Part shown: positions 28,622 through 38,328 of the stretch, piece after piece
Position numbering within the stretch: the first letter of the stretch is position 1
How the letters are laid out: each line of letters begins with the position of its first letter
NCBI RefSeq assembly: GCF_004345675.1
Contig: NZ_SLWU01000011.1
Coordinates: 18,593 to 82,592 of the forward strand
Reading direction: 5' to 3'
DNA from: Caldanaerobacter subterraneus
Lineage (GTDB): Bacteria; Bacillota; Thermoanaerobacteria; Thermoanaerobacterales; Thermoanaerobacteraceae
Length of the DNA stretch: 64,000 nucleotides
Made by a program: the position numbers and the translations under genes
Notes under the pieces: model-generated
Database searches by the model: none
Told to the model about the DNA's origin: nothing
Seen by the model: the letters and a program-made list of their open reading frames with translations, nothing else

Positions 28622-30211
28622 TAGTGTCAAGATACTGTAGGATTTTTTTAAGACAACCCCTGAAACTTAGTTAATTTCAGCCTTCAACTTATCATGCTTT
28701 TTTATATAACTTGTGCATATTTTAATGCTCTTAAAACCCTATATATTGGCGTTACTTTCCCTATATTCAAAACCGTAATATTATTTATCTTTTCATTTGT
28801 AGACGTTTTAACTCTCCTTACCGCTTCTTTTATTTGCTTCTTCGTTAATTTGTAACTTCCTGCATTTATATTCTTTTTCTTGCCCCATTCTACTTCTCTT
28901 AAGTCTCCTCCATTCTTGCTAAATACCCTTAATTTCGCCATTAGTTTTAATCCTTCTCTGCTCCACCCTAATGGATTCCTGCTTAGTCTTGCTGAAAATA
29001 CATGGCTTATATGTCCTTCTGCACTGCACCCTATTACATCTTCGTCTTCACTGTATATCTTTATCCCTTCCCAATTGTTTAGTATGTATTTCTTTGCTTC
29101 TTTTATCTTCTCTTTCTCTCTCTCTTCCTCTGCTGCCTTTATTAACTCATCAAATACCTTCTTTACTCCTTCTTTATCCCCTTCATTTATTGCTCTCCAT
29201 ATCTTATCCCTATACTTTGGCTCTTTTGATGTAGCTTTTAATACGTATTTGTTTAAATGATATCTGTCTAGTACAAACCTTGATTTTACTATCCACTCTA
29301 ATCCCTCTTTTATCCACGGTGCCCCATCTCCTGCTATGTATATCTTCTCTATCTTCTCTTCTTTGTAATTGTCTTCTATGTAATTTGCTACATCTATCCA
29401 TATGTCTTCAGGTTTCTCTCCTACATATGCTTTGTAATAGACATTCTTCAGTACGTTCCTTCCGTTTTTCTCTTCTCTACCTTCATGTATGTATACTAAT
29501 CGTGGAGTTTCATCTCTCCCGTCCTGTAAAGGTACATGGTCCTCGTCTGCCTCTATGTATAAACCCCTTACTTCTTTCTTTTCTTTTATTTCTCTCTTTA
29601 CTTCTACTTCCCCTATTTCCCTTATTGCATTTAATACCGTCTGTTTACTTAACTCCTCTGGACATGCTTTTTTACTACTTCTCTCATATGATTCTTCTAT
29701 TGCGTTTTCTACTAACTTTATCTTTACTCCCTTTTCTATCCTATCGTGCCGTCCTATCTCTAATGCATCATCCACCAAATATGTATATCTCCCATCCTCT
29801 TTAGATTTGTAATATGTCCTCTCATATTCAATATCCCCAAGGACTGTCGTTAATCTCTTTTTATCTTTCCTCTCTACTACCCATTTTTCTTTCCTTCTCT
29901 TGTCTTCTTTTATTATCCTATCTAACTCTTCAATAATTGCTTCTATTGCCTCTCTACCTAGTTTGTCCGTGAGTTCCTTTATCCTTGCTACAAGCTCTGT
30001 AATATTCATTCCTTTGTTTAACAAATCACCAAAAATTTCTACTACTTCCTCAGTGAAATTTAGAGCATTTTGTAAGTATAATATCCTCAAAGATATGTTT
30101 TTTCACAAGAGACCCCCCTTTCTGTGATGTTTTGTTTCCAAGTTCTATTTTATCACAGGGGTTGTCTCTTGTTTTTTTCACTCAAAAAATCCTACGATAA
30201 TTTTACACTAT
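28621..30211 (-). mobile_element. ISLre2-family insertion sequence
   Basis: The ends carry matching inverted sequences: ATAGTGTCAAGATACTGTAGG at the left and the complement of ATAGTGTAAAATTATCGTAGG at the right, both continued by GATTTTTT, and a GACAACCCCTG block further in. Total 1591 bp with one transposase gene on the minus strand. No target duplication is visible: the flanks differ, consistent with a deletion next to the element. Confidence 0.85.
28702..30090 (-). CDS. ISLre2-family transposase
   Basis: A 462-aa protein of the UPF0236/ISLre2 group. Typical stretches are [49 protein letters not shown] (a catalytic acidic motif), [12 protein letters not shown] and [19 protein letters not shown]. 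The frame is complete from ATG to stop with no internal break, so this copy may be active. It fills the whole ISLre2 element. Confidence 0.92.
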   Translation of the reverse strand: MRILYLQNALNFTEEVVEIFGDLLNKGMNITELVARIKELTDKLGREAIEAIIEELDRIIKEDKRRKEKWVVERKDKKRLTTVLGDIEYERTYYKSKEDGRYTYLVDDALEIGRHDRIEKGVKIKLVENAIEESYERSSKKACPEELSKQTVLNAIREIGEVEVKREIKEKKEVRGLYIEADEDHVPLQDGRDETPRLVYIHEGREEKNGRNVLKNVYYKAYVGEKPEDIWIDVANYIEDNYKEEKIEKIYIAGDGAPWIKEGLEWIVKSRFVLDRYHLNKYVLKATSKEPKYRDKIWRAINEGDKEGVKKVFDELIKAAEEEREKEKIKEAKKYILNNWEGIKIYSEDEDVIGCSAEGHISHVFSARLSRNPLGWSREGLKLMAKLRVFSKNGGDLREVEWGKKKNINAGSYKLTKKQIKEAVRRVKTSTNEKINNITVLNIGKVTPIYRVLRALKYAQVI

Positions 30212-30349
30212 GGGTTTCAAAATATTGTATCTTTTATAATGAATCAATCAGATACAGTGAAAATGTTGTTTATAATTGCTTTGACACTTATTGTGTTGAC
30301 AGTTTCATGTCTATTATCTGTTAAATTTTATGAAAATAGGGAGTTTTAA
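30212..30349 (+). pseudogene. C-terminal remnant of an ABC-2 permease
   Basis: The frame opens directly at the right edge of the ISLre2 element and ends after LLSVKFYENREF. It contains one hydrophobic helix (MLFIIALTLIVLTVSCLLS). A final helix with a short polar tail is what the permease of a YtrA-type ABC exporter would end with, which fits the GntR and ATPase genes on the other side of the insertion. The N-terminal bulk is missing. Confidence 0.6.
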
Positions 30350-30355
30350 AATATG

Positions 30356-30396
30356 AAAGGGGACCGCTCTTTGTACAAAACCCGGGTCCCCTTTTA
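30356..30396. terminator. Bidirectional terminator (GGGGAC family)
   Basis: AAAGGGGACC and GGTCCCCTTTT form a stem with T-rich flank on the plus strand. It separates the broken ABC operon from the convergent pepF. Confidence 0.7.
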
Positions 30397-30451
30397 GATA
30401 TTTTACTTCAAAATAAAATTCGAATGAGAAGAACCTCTTCCAGTGTTTGAA

Positions 30452-32215
30452 TTATATTAAAGATATAAATTGGTCGATTTCTTCTTTTATGACATCTAAA
30501 GATTTTCTCCAGAAGTCTTTAGAGTGCAAGTCAAATCCTACGATTTTTCCTAAATCATAGAGATTTTTCTTCCCTGTCTGGGAAAGAAGGTTTTTATATT
30601 CTTCTACAAATTTTTTGCCTTCTTGATTGTACTTGTAAATTAGGCCTTTTACAAATAATTCCCCAAATGCATATGGGAAGTTGTAGTAGTTTAAATCGGC
30701 ATCGTAATAATGGGGCTTGTTTATCCACATGTAAGGGTGCAGGTAATTTTGGTCAAGGCCATCCCCGTATGTTTTCTTCTGAGCCTCTATCATAATTTGT
30801 TTTAATTCTTCAACAGATAAAGAATGGTCTTTTCTTCTTTTTATGACTTCATCTTCAAATAAGAATCTTGAGTAAATGTCTACGATGGTTTGTGTTGAGC
30901 GCTGCAGTGAGTTTTCTATAATTGATAATTTCTCTTCTTTAGAAGCTGTTTTTAATGCAGAATTCACTATAATATGCTCGTTGAAAATTGATGCTGTTTC
31001 CGCTATAGGCATCGGGTATCTTGAATTTATTAATGTTTCATTTGCTAGCAAATGGCCGTGATATCCATGCCCTAATTCATGAGCCAGAGTTAGAACATTA
31101 GAAAAACTCCCATCAAAATTTGCCAGTATTCTGCTTTGCTTTATTGGATGAAGGTTGTAGCAAAAGGCTCCTCCTCTTTTGCCTTCCCTTGGCTCTGCAT
31201 CAATCCAGCTGTTTTCAAAGGCTTTTTTAGCAAATTGTGCAAGGTCCTCACTGAAGGAGTTAAAGTTTTCTACTATAAATTCTTTCGCTTCATCAAATGT
31301 AAATTTTTTGTCCAATTTTCCTACTGGAGCAAAAAGGTCATAGAAAGGTAGTCCATCTTTATGACCTAAAAGGCGGGCTTTTTCTTTTAAATATCTTCTA
31401 AATTCTGGCAGATATTCTTCTATAGCTTCAAGCATTGCCTCAAGTGTTTCAAAATCCATGCGTGAACGCTGAAGAGTCATTTCTAAAGGAGATGAGTATT
31501 TTCTCAGTTCTGTAACAGTTATTACTTCTCCTTTTATTCCATTGAGGCAAGCTGCTGAAGCGTCTTCTATTTTTTTATAGGAATTTAATTCGGCAAAATA
31601 AGCTGTCTTTCTTATGTAAGGGTCTTTGTCATAAGCCATATTTCTTACAACGGAAAGAGGCAGTTTTTTCTCTTCGCCGCTTATATTTATGTCTACAAGG
31701 AGTGTAGAGGTCAAAAGGTCATGGAGTTTTGCCCATGCTTCTGACCCTGTGTTTTTCATCTTTGCTATTATCGTCTCTTCTTTTTCTGAAAGTAGGTGCA
31801 TTGCTTCTTTGACTGTCTCTTTTATAAAAAATTCGTGTTCCTTAAGATAAGAGGAAGACTGGATTGTTTCTTCCAAGTTCGGCATGTTCAAAAGCCATCT
31901 TTTAAATTTGGTCTCTGGCTCTGCAAGCATTGTGCTTAAGTTTTCAAGAGATTCCAAAGCTTTTAATGCCTTTTCATTTTTTACATCCACACTTAAAGAT
32001 AAAGCAGAATATCCTCTTACTTTTACCATTAAATCTCCCAGTTCATTTTTAAATCTTATGTAGTATTCGAGTTTTTCTTTGGAATTTTCATATGTTGTAA
32101 AGTTTTCTTCAGTCCAAGACCGTATGTGTTCGATTGATGAAGTTATTTTTTCGACGTCTTTTTGAAATTCTTCGCTGTCAAAGGAAGTATAAAGGACATC
32201 CAAAGACCACCTCAT
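30452..32215 (-). CDS. pepF: Oligoendopeptidase F (M3 peptidase)
   Basis: Cytosolic zinc metallopeptidase that trims short peptides. 587 aa, full family length; the zinc site is LAHELGHGYHGHL with the third ligand Glu in PIAETASIFNEHI. The C-terminal part (YMWINKPHYYDADLNYYNFP) is the conserved substrate region. Monocistronic on the minus strand. Confidence 0.95.
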   Translation of the reverse strand: MRWSLDVLYTSFDSEEFQKDVEKITSSIEHIRSWTEENFTTYENSKEKLEYYIRFKNELGDLMVKVRGYSALSLSVDVKNEKALKALESLENLSTMLAEPETKFKRWLLNMPNLEETIQSSSYLKEHEFFIKETVKEAMHLLSEKEETIIAKMKNTGSEAWAKLHDLLTSTLLVDINISGEEKKLPLSVVRNMAYDKDPYIRKTAYFAELNSYKKIEDASAACLNGIKGEVITVTELRKYSSPLEMTLQRSRMDFETLEAMLEAIEEYLPEFRRYLKEKARLLGHKDGLPFYDLFAPVGKLDKKFTFDEAKEFIVENFNSFSEDLAQFAKKAFENSWIDAEPREGKRGGAFCYNLHPIKQSRILANFDGSFSNVLTLAHELGHGYHGHLLANETLINSRYPMPIAETASIFNEHIIVNSALKTASKEEKLSIIENSLQRSTQTIVDIYSRFLFEDEVIKRRKDHSLSVEELKQIMIEAQKKTYGDGLDQNYLHPYMWINKPHYYDADLNYYNFPYAFGELFVKGLIYKYNQEGKKFVEEYKNLLSQTGKKNLYDLGKIVGFDLHSKDFWRKSLDVIKEEIDQFISLI

Positions 32216-32392
32216 TTACCTCTCCCCCATTTTGTATAATATTTGCCAATTTGATTGTAAAATATTTTTAAAGATAAGTCAAACCTTTTCAGGGAAATGG
32301 TGTAAGAGCTTTTTGTTGTGTTTATTTATTCATTGAGGTATAATAAAAATAGCCTTTTGGAATAAAATTTAAAGACGAGAAGGTGGTGTAGC

Positions 32393-33142
32393 ATGCACAA
32401 AGTAGTTTTACTTCGCCATGGAGAGAGCATATGGAACATGGAAAACAGGTTCACAGGTTGGACAGATGTAGACCTTTCGCCTAGAGGAATTGAAGAGGCA
32501 AAGCAGGCGGGAAGGATTTTAAAAGAGAAGGGATTTACTTTTGATGTGGCGTTTACTTCAGTTTTGAAGAGGGCAATAAGGACACTATGGATTGTATTAG
32601 ATGAGCTGGACCTCATGTGGATACCAGTTTACAAGTCCTGGCGATTGAATGAGAGGCATTATGGAGCTCTTCAGGGGCTTAACAAGGCAGAAACTGCAAA
32701 AAAATATGGAGAAGAGCAGGTAAAGCTTTGGAGAAGGTCTGCAGAGGTTAGACCTCCTGCTTTGACTAAGGATGACCCGAGATATCCTGGCAATGACCCA
32801 AGGTACGCCGACCTTTCTGAGGATGAAATCCCTCTCACAGAGAATTTGATAGACACTATAAATAGAGTTATTCCCTACTGGGAGTCCACAATTGCACCGA
32901 CTATAAAGTCTGGCAAGAGAGTGATAATAGCAGCTCATGGAAACAGTTTAAGAGGCCTTGTGAAGTATCTGGACAATCTTTCTAATGAGGAAATAATGGA
33001 GCTAAATATTCCTACAGGTATTCCTCTGGTTTATGAGTTAGATGAGAACTTAAAGCCTATAAGGCACTATTATTTAGCTGATGAAGAGGAGCTCAAGAAA
33101 AAACAGCAGGAAGTTGCGGAGCAGGGCAAAGCGAAGGCTTAA
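32393..33142 (+). CDS. gpmA: 2,3-bisphosphoglycerate-dependent phosphoglycerate mutase
   Basis: Interconverts 3- and 2-phosphoglycerate in glycolysis. 249 aa; catalytic His in [10 protein letters not shown], second His in [16 protein letters not shown], and the [15 protein letters not shown] segment all match GpmA. Full length. Ribosome site AAGGTGGTG precedes the ATG. Followed by a strong terminator. Confidence 0.96.
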   Translation: MHKVVLLRHGESIWNMENRFTGWTDVDLSPRGIEEAKQAGRILKEKGFTFDVAFTSVLKRAIRTLWIVLDELDLMWIPVYKSWRLNERHYGALQGLNKAETAKKYGEEQVKLWRRSAEVRPPALTKDDPRYPGNDPRYADLSEDEIPLTENLIDTINRVIPYWESTIAPTIKSGKRVIIAAHGNSLRGLVKYLDNLSNEEIMELNIPTGIPLVYELDENLKPIRHYYLADEEELKKKQQEVAEQGKAKA

Positions 33143-33231
33143 GGGGCCTTTTGGGAAAAGATGATTTTGCGTGGAAAGAAGAGTGTTGAAGAGGCAATGA
33201 AAGAATTTGAATAAAGGACTTTTTAATAGAT

Positions 33232-33267
33232 AAGGTAGGTATTTTTTAAATACCTGCCTTTATTTGT
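33232..33267 (+). terminator. Terminator of gpmA
   Basis: AGGTAGGTATTT and AAATACCTGCCT pair, followed by TTATTTG. The remaining stretch 33268-33519 holds no gene; a TATAAT at 33491-33496 is the likely -10 of the EET locus, with a poor -35. Confidence 0.75.
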
Positions 33268-33519
33268 TATATTAAGGATTTTCATTTAGTAGGTGCGTTT
33301 CATTAATTTTTCCGTATGCGAAACAGTACAGGAAAAAACAACACTAAAGTTTTAATCAATACCGGGTGGGGGTATATTTTTTTATAAACGATGATTTTAT
33401 AAATTTTTTAGTGAAAAAGACAACGTTTTTATTGTCAGACCATAGACAAAATGTGATTTGTATGATAAAATATTGACTAGAAAATTTGTTATAATCATAT
33501 CAATCGGAGAGGTGTTTAT

Positions 33520-35310
33520 ATGGGTAATAACAAGAAAATTGTAATCATTGGGGCCGGGTATGGGGGCTTACATGCAGCGAAATTACTGAATAAAAAATTA
33601 AAAAATAATCCTGATATAGAAGTAACACTTATAGACAAGAAACCTTATCATACTTTGTTAACAGATTTACATGAAGTAGCTGGTTCTAGAATAGAACCTG
33701 ACAGTGTCCGCATTTATTTACATAAGGTTTTTGCTGGCAAGAGAGTAAACATAATACTTGACGAAATAGAAAAAATTGATCATGAAAAACAGCAAGTGAT
33801 TGGGAAAAAAGGCGCATATCAATACGATTATTTGATTTTAGGCATTGGCAGTGAGCCATGTGATTTTGGTATACCAGGTGTATTTGAATATGGCTTTAAT
33901 GTAGGGAGTTTGGAGGCAGCTATTAGAACGAGGGAACACATTGAAGAAATGTTTAGAAAGGCTAGTGTAGAGAAGGATCCGGATGAAAAAAAGAAGATGC
34001 TTACTTTTGTAATAGCTGGAGCGGGATTTACAGGAATTGAGACTGCGGGTGAATTGATGGAATGGACAAAAAGTTTGTGTGATAAATATAACTTAGACCG
34101 CAGTGAAATCAAAATTATGGTAGTAGAAGCTTTAAATACAATACTTCCCAATTTAAATGCTAAACTGGCTACTAAAGCGCAAAAGTTTTTGAATAAAAAA
34201 GGAGTAGAGGTCTTAACTAATTCCCCTATTGTGGAAGTAGCCAGGGATTATGTTGTGTTAAAAGATGGGAGAAAGATTGAGACAAAAACTTTAATATGGA
34301 CATGTGGAGTTCAAGGCAATAAATGTGTTGAAAATTTTGGGCTGGAATTAAATAGACGGTGCAGAGTCCAAACAAACGAATACATGCAAGCAGTAGGAAA
34401 AGAAAACATTTATGTGATAGGTGACTTGGCGTATTATGAAATAGATGGGAAACCTATACCTCAAGTTGTAGAGACAGCGCTGCAGTCAGCGGAAACTGCT
34501 GTTCATAATATAGTGGCAGACATAAAAGGGGAAGAGAAAAAAACTTTTAAACCTAAATATCATGGATTTATGGTATCCATAGGAAGTAGATATGCAGTAG
34601 CAGAACTTATGGGTGTGTCTTTGACGGGTTTTTTAGCAATGGCTATTAAGCATCTTGTGAACATGCACTACCTTTTTGGGGTAGCTGGCATTGATGCTGT
34701 GTTATCGTACATTTACCATGAGTTCTTTGAAGTCAAAAACAATCGCTCAATATTGGGAGGACATATTGCAGCCCATGTTCCTACTTTTTGGCTTGTCCTT
34801 TTGAGAATATATGTAGGCGCTTTGTGGCTTATTGAAGGCATAAATAAAATACAGCAAGGATGGCTTGACCCGTCAAAAATATTTATTATAACTACCTCTG
34901 ATGTATCCGGCGCAACTGCTAATGCTACTTCTGGAGCTACTGCTGTTCAAACTTTGCAGCCTCTATTAAAGGAACCGCCGGCTTTTTATAAGTGGTTTAT
35001 GGATACTTTTGTAGTACCCCATGCTTTCTTATTCCAGGTCATGGTAGTATTAGCAGAGGTGGCAATAGGATTGGCTTTAATAGCGGGTTTGTTTACTTTC
35101 CTTGCATCTGCTGGTTCTATATTCTTAGCACTTAATTTCATCTTGTCAGCAATGGCAGATAAGTCAATATTGTGGTATATCTTCGCTGCTATAGCTTTAA
35201 TGGGAGGAGCAGGGAGGTCTTTTGGCCTCGACTATTATGTAATTCCATGGATAAAAAATTGGTGGAAGAAGACTACCTTTGCTCGAAAAACATATCTTTA
35301 TATAAGTTGA
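33520..35310 (+). CDS. ndh2: Type II NADH dehydrogenase with C-terminal DoxX-like membrane domain (EET locus)
   Basis: A 596-aa flavoprotein. Residues 1-410 form an NDH-2 domain with FAD motif IIGAGYGGLHAAK, second nucleotide motif IAGAGFTGIETAGEL and the FAD-contact YVIGDLAYYE. Residues about 420-590 add four or so membrane helices with DoxX character. This fusion is the form found in Firmicute EET loci, where NADH reduces a separate demethylmenaquinone pool. Ribosome site GGAGAGGTG precedes ATG 33520. First gene of a seven-gene same-strand cluster with eetA, eetB, dmkB, apbE, dmkA and pplA. Confidence 0.9.
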   Translation: MGNNKKIVIIGAGYGGLHAAKLLNKKLKNNPDIEVTLIDKKPYHTLLTDLHEVAGSRIEPDSVRIYLHKVFAGKRVNIILDEIEKIDHEKQQVIGKKGAYQYDYLILGIGSEPCDFGIPGVFEYGFNVGSLEAAIRTREHIEEMFRKASVEKDPDEKKKMLTFVIAGAGFTGIETAGELMEWTKSLCDKYNLDRSEIKIMVVEALNTILPNLNAKLATKAQKFLNKKGVEVLTNSPIVEVARDYVVLKDGRKIETKTLIWTCGVQGNKCVENFGLELNRRCRVQTNEYMQAVGKENIYVIGDLAYYEIDGKPIPQVVETALQSAETAVHNIVADIKGEEKKTFKPKYHGFMVSIGSRYAVAELMGVSLTGFLAMAIKHLVNMHYLFGVAGIDAVLSYIYHEFFEVKNNRSILGGHIAAHVPTFWLVLLRIYVGALWLIEGINKIQQGWLDPSKIFIITTSDVSGATANATSGATAVQTLQPLLKEPPAFYKWFMDTFVVPHAFLFQVMVVLAEVAIGLALIAGLFTFLASAGSIFLALNFILSAMADKSILWYIFAAIALMGGAGRSFGLDYYVIPWIKNWWKKTTFARKTYLYIS

Positions 35311-35337
35311 TAAAAGTTAAAGAGAGGGCTACTTGAT

Positions 35338-35718
35338 GTGAAAAAAGGTGATATTTTTATTATACTTTTTGTAGCGGTTTTATCTGTTGGGTTGTTGGTG
35401 TTTTATAGAATATCAGCAACCCAACAGTATCACCATAAATATGCGGTAATAATGATAGATGGTAAAGTGTACAAAAAGGTGTCATTGGATGATGTAAATC
35501 ATAAAGAAGAAATACCTATAGTTACAAAGCAAGGTAAAAATATATTGTTAGTCAAAAATGGGGGAGTTCAGGTTATTCATGCCGAGTGTCCGGATAAAAT
35601 CTGTATGAAAGAGGGATTTATTGATAAACCAGGGCAAAGCATAGTGTGCCTCCCCTTTAGGATTGTGGTAGAGATAAGGGGGGATAAAAGTGTGGAGATC
35701 GACGAAGTTACCTATTGA
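35338..35718 (+). CDS. eetA: EetA-like membrane protein (NusG domain II)
   Basis: A 126-aa GTG-started protein: one membrane helix near residues 5-24, then an external NusG_II domain with the cysteine pair CPDKICMKEGFI and a third Cys in SIVCLP. This matches EetA of FLEET loci, which with EetB is thought to link the quinone pool to flavinylated lipoprotein. Overlaps the next gene, so translation is coupled. Confidence 0.82.
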   Translation: MKKGDIFIILFVAVLSVGLLVFYRISATQQYHHKYAVIMIDGKVYKKVSLDDVNHKEEIPIVTKQGKNILLVKNGGVQVIHAECPDKICMKEGFIDKPGQSIVCLPFRIVVEIRGDKSVEIDEVTY

Positions 35719-36241
35719 ATATACAAATATGTCCAGGACCAAGAAAATGGTTTTTTTGTCAATACTAGTTTCTACTTCATTGATTTTATATATTATAGAA
35801 GGAATGCTGCCTGTTCCTTTTATTGCTCCTGGTGCTAAATTAGGCCTTGCAAATATAATCACTGTTACTTCTTTGTATTTATTTGGTTTTATTGATACAT
35901 TAATTGTTCTCATTGTGAGAATACTATTAGCTACTTTTTTTGCTTCTTCGCCTTCTACCTTTTTCTACAGTTTAGGAGGGGGCTTGTTAAGTCTTGTTGT
36001 TATGTATCTTGTCAAAAACATTGGGAAAAATCATGTTAGTGAAGTAGGAGTAAGTGTTTCAGGGGGAGTATTTCACAATATTGGGCAGATGTTGGTGGCT
36101 TCTGCAATAGTTCAAAATATAAAGATAATGATATATCTGCCTGTGTTGATGATAGCAGGGATAGGAACTGGTATCTTTGTGGGTTTATCTTCTAAATTTC
36201 TTTTAAAACACTGGAACAAATTAAAAATATTAAAATACTAA
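35690..36241 (+). CDS. eetB: EetB-like Gx transporter family membrane protein
   Basis: A 183-aa protein with five or so helices; APGAKLGLANIITVTSLYLFG is the family hallmark (often annotated heptaprenyl diphosphate synthase component I). Start GTG 35690 has a strong AAGGGGGG site and overlaps eetA; ATG 35729 lacks one. With EetA it forms the membrane part of the electron path. Function assigned by locus context and family. Confidence 0.8.
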   Translation: MWRSTKLPIEYTNMSRTKKMVFLSILVSTSLILYIIEGMLPVPFIAPGAKLGLANIITVTSLYLFGFIDTLIVLIVRILLATFFASSPSTFFYSLGGGLLSLVVMYLVKNIGKNHVSEVGVSVSGGVFHNIGQMLVASAIVQNIKIMIYLPVLMIAGIGTGIFVGLSSKFLLKHWNKLKILKY

Positions 36242-36272
36242 ATTTTTCTTGATAAAGGTTAAAGGTGGTTAA

Positions 36273-37241
36273 ATGGATAAGTTTTGGAATGACAATTTAG
36301 AGGTAAAAGAAGAACTTGTAGAAGTTGTAAAAATCATGAAAAAGGGTGTAAAAAGTTCAAACAAATTAATTAGCGATATACTACTAGATATGGTAAATAA
36401 TAGTGGCAAAATGTTAAGGCCTGCTTTTGTAATTATATCGGCTAAATTTGGAAATTATGATAGAAAAAAGATATTACCTTTAGCAGCTGCTATTGAGATG
36501 CTTCACATGGCGACTTTAGTGCATGACGATATAATTGACAATGCTTTAATAAGGCGCAGTAAACCCACTATTCAGGCAGAATATGGTAAAGATTATGCAG
36601 TGTTTATTGGAGATTTTCTTTTCTCTCAAAGTTTTTTGCTTTTATCAGATAATATCAATGTTGCGAATTTAAAAAAAGTCTCTAAAGTGGTTTCAAGAAT
36701 ATGCAAAGGAGAGATTGCTCAATTTGAAAGCCGATATGACATAAATATTACAATAAGCGATTATTTAAAAAGAATAGCTGCAAAAACTGCTGCTCTCTTT
36801 GCTTTAAGCTTTTATGTGGGAGCTTATGAAAGCAACTGTGGAGAAGAGTTGTCCAAAGTATTGGCTAGTATAGGCTATAATATTGGAATAGCTTTTCAAA
36901 TTATAGATGATATTTTAGACTATACTGGGGAAGAAAGTGTTGTGGGGAAGCCTTTGTGTAATGATATACGACAGGGTGTCTTTACACTTCCTTTAATATA
37001 TTCTTTAGAAAGAAATAGAGATGAAAAAATTATATCGTTGATAAAAAAGAGAAATTATTGTGAGGATGACATAAAACGCATTGTTGCATTTGTTCAACAA
37101 AATGGTGGGATAACCCAATCAAAAATGTTAGCAGAGAAGTATACTAAAAAAGCTTTTGACAAAATAGCTATGTTAAAAGATTCTCCACCAAAACAAATTT
37201 TGATTGATGTGACGACTAAGCTTTTATATAGAAATTACTAA
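36273..37241 (+). CDS. dmkB: Polyprenyl diphosphate synthase (DmkB-like)
   Basis: Makes the isoprenoid tail for the EET quinone. 322 aa with both Asp-rich motifs: LVHDDIIDNALIRR (first, DDxxD) and IDDILDYTGEE (second), plus GKMLRPAFVI. Family is certain; chain length cannot be read. Position between eetB and apbE makes it the DmkB equivalent of Listeria. Confidence 0.92.
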   Translation: MDKFWNDNLEVKEELVEVVKIMKKGVKSSNKLISDILLDMVNNSGKMLRPAFVIISAKFGNYDRKKILPLAAAIEMLHMATLVHDDIIDNALIRRSKPTIQAEYGKDYAVFIGDFLFSQSFLLLSDNINVANLKKVSKVVSRICKGEIAQFESRYDINITISDYLKRIAAKTAALFALSFYVGAYESNCGEELSKVLASIGYNIGIAFQIIDDILDYTGEESVVGKPLCNDIRQGVFTLPLIYSLERNRDEKIISLIKKRNYCEDDIKRIVAFVQQNGGITQSKMLAEKYTKKAFDKIAMLKDSPPKQILIDVTTKLLYRNY

Positions 37242-37278
37242 AATTGGTTAAAGGCCTTATTCTTGGAGGAGTTATTAT

Positions 37279-38304
37279 ATGAAAAAAATTACAGCATTTT
37301 TTGGTATTTTTCTACTGATATTTATATTTTCTGGGTGTTCAAATAAAAATTCTCAACCTATATCTGATACTAAATTTGCACTGGATACTTATTGTACTTT
37401 GACTGTATACGACAAGGTTCCCAAAAAAGTATTGGATGATGGATTTAAAGCCATTGAAGATATAGAAAAGAAAATGAGCGTCACTATAGAGGATAGTGAA
37501 GTAAGTGAAATTAATAAAAACGCAGGGATTAGACCCGTAAAAGTGTCTCCTGATACTTTTTACGTTATAAAAAAAGCAATACATTTTTCTGAAATTGAAA
37601 AAGGTTATTTTGATATCACGGTAGGTCCTATAGTAAATCTTTGGAATATTGGTACCGATAAAGCCAGAGTGCCTTCAGCGGAAGAAATAAAAGCTAAACT
37701 TCCTCTTGTAAACTATAAAAATATAGTTTTAGATGAAAAGAATATGACAGTTATGTTAAAAGATAAAGGCATGAGCATAGACTTGGGAGGTATTGCGAAA
37801 GGCTATGCTGCAGATAAAGTGGCAGAAGTTTTAAAAAAAGAAGGTGTAAAGCATGCTATTATAAATTTGGGCGGTGATGTCCTTACAATTGGTACAAAAC
37901 CTGATGGAACTAATTGGCGTGTAGGGATTCAAACTCCTTTTAAACCCAGAGGTGAATATTTTGGGATAGTAGAGGTTGCTGAAAAAGCTGTCGTCACTTC
38001 AGGGGTATATGAAAGATATTTTGAAAAAGACGGAAAATTATATCATCATATATTAAATCCTTTTACCGGTTATCCTGCGGATAATCACTTATATAGCGTT
38101 ACTATAATAACAGATACTTCTATAGATGGTGATGCACTAGCAAAAGTTTTTGTTATGGGTTTAGATGAGGGTATGAGGGTTGCAGAAAATTTACCTGGAG
38201 TAGAAGCAATATTTGTGACAGATGATAAAAAAGTGTATATAACTTCTGGGTTAAAAGGAAATTTTAGGATTACCGATCCAGAATATACCTTAATGACTAA
38301 GTAA
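37279..38304 (+). CDS. apbE: FAD:protein FMN transferase (ApbE/FmnB), lipoprotein
   Basis: Attaches FMN covalently to Thr in flavoprotein targets outside the membrane. 341 aa with lipobox FIFSGC near residue 20. Key features: IDLGGIAKGYAADKVAEVL, INLGGDVLTIG and the metal site region TDTSIDGDALAKVFVMG. Its substrate is expected to be the FMN-binding lipoprotein at the end of this cluster. Ribosome site GGAGGAG precedes the ATG. Confidence 0.94.
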   Translation: MKKITAFFGIFLLIFIFSGCSNKNSQPISDTKFALDTYCTLTVYDKVPKKVLDDGFKAIEDIEKKMSVTIEDSEVSEINKNAGIRPVKVSPDTFYVIKKAIHFSEIEKGYFDITVGPIVNLWNIGTDKARVPSAEEIKAKLPLVNYKNIVLDEKNMTVMLKDKGMSIDLGGIAKGYAADKVAEVLKKEGVKHAIINLGGDVLTIGTKPDGTNWRVGIQTPFKPRGEYFGIVEVAEKAVVTSGVYERYFEKDGKLYHHILNPFTGYPADNHLYSVTIITDTSIDGDALAKVFVMGLDEGMRVAENLPGVEAIFVTDDKKVYITSGLKGNFRITDPEYTLMTK

Positions 38305-38328
38305 TTCTATTTTTCTGGAGGAAGTTCT

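Noticed and set aside
28880..29812. Three plus-strand ORFs up to 174 codons
   Set aside because: They are antisense shadows of the ISLre2 transposase, with Leu/Ser-rich content typical of reversed Glu/Lys-rich coding.
33355..33378. Possible G-rich riboswitch or terminator before the EET locus
   Set aside because: ATACC and GGTAT form only a 5-bp stem around a G-rich loop; no known aptamer blocks are present.
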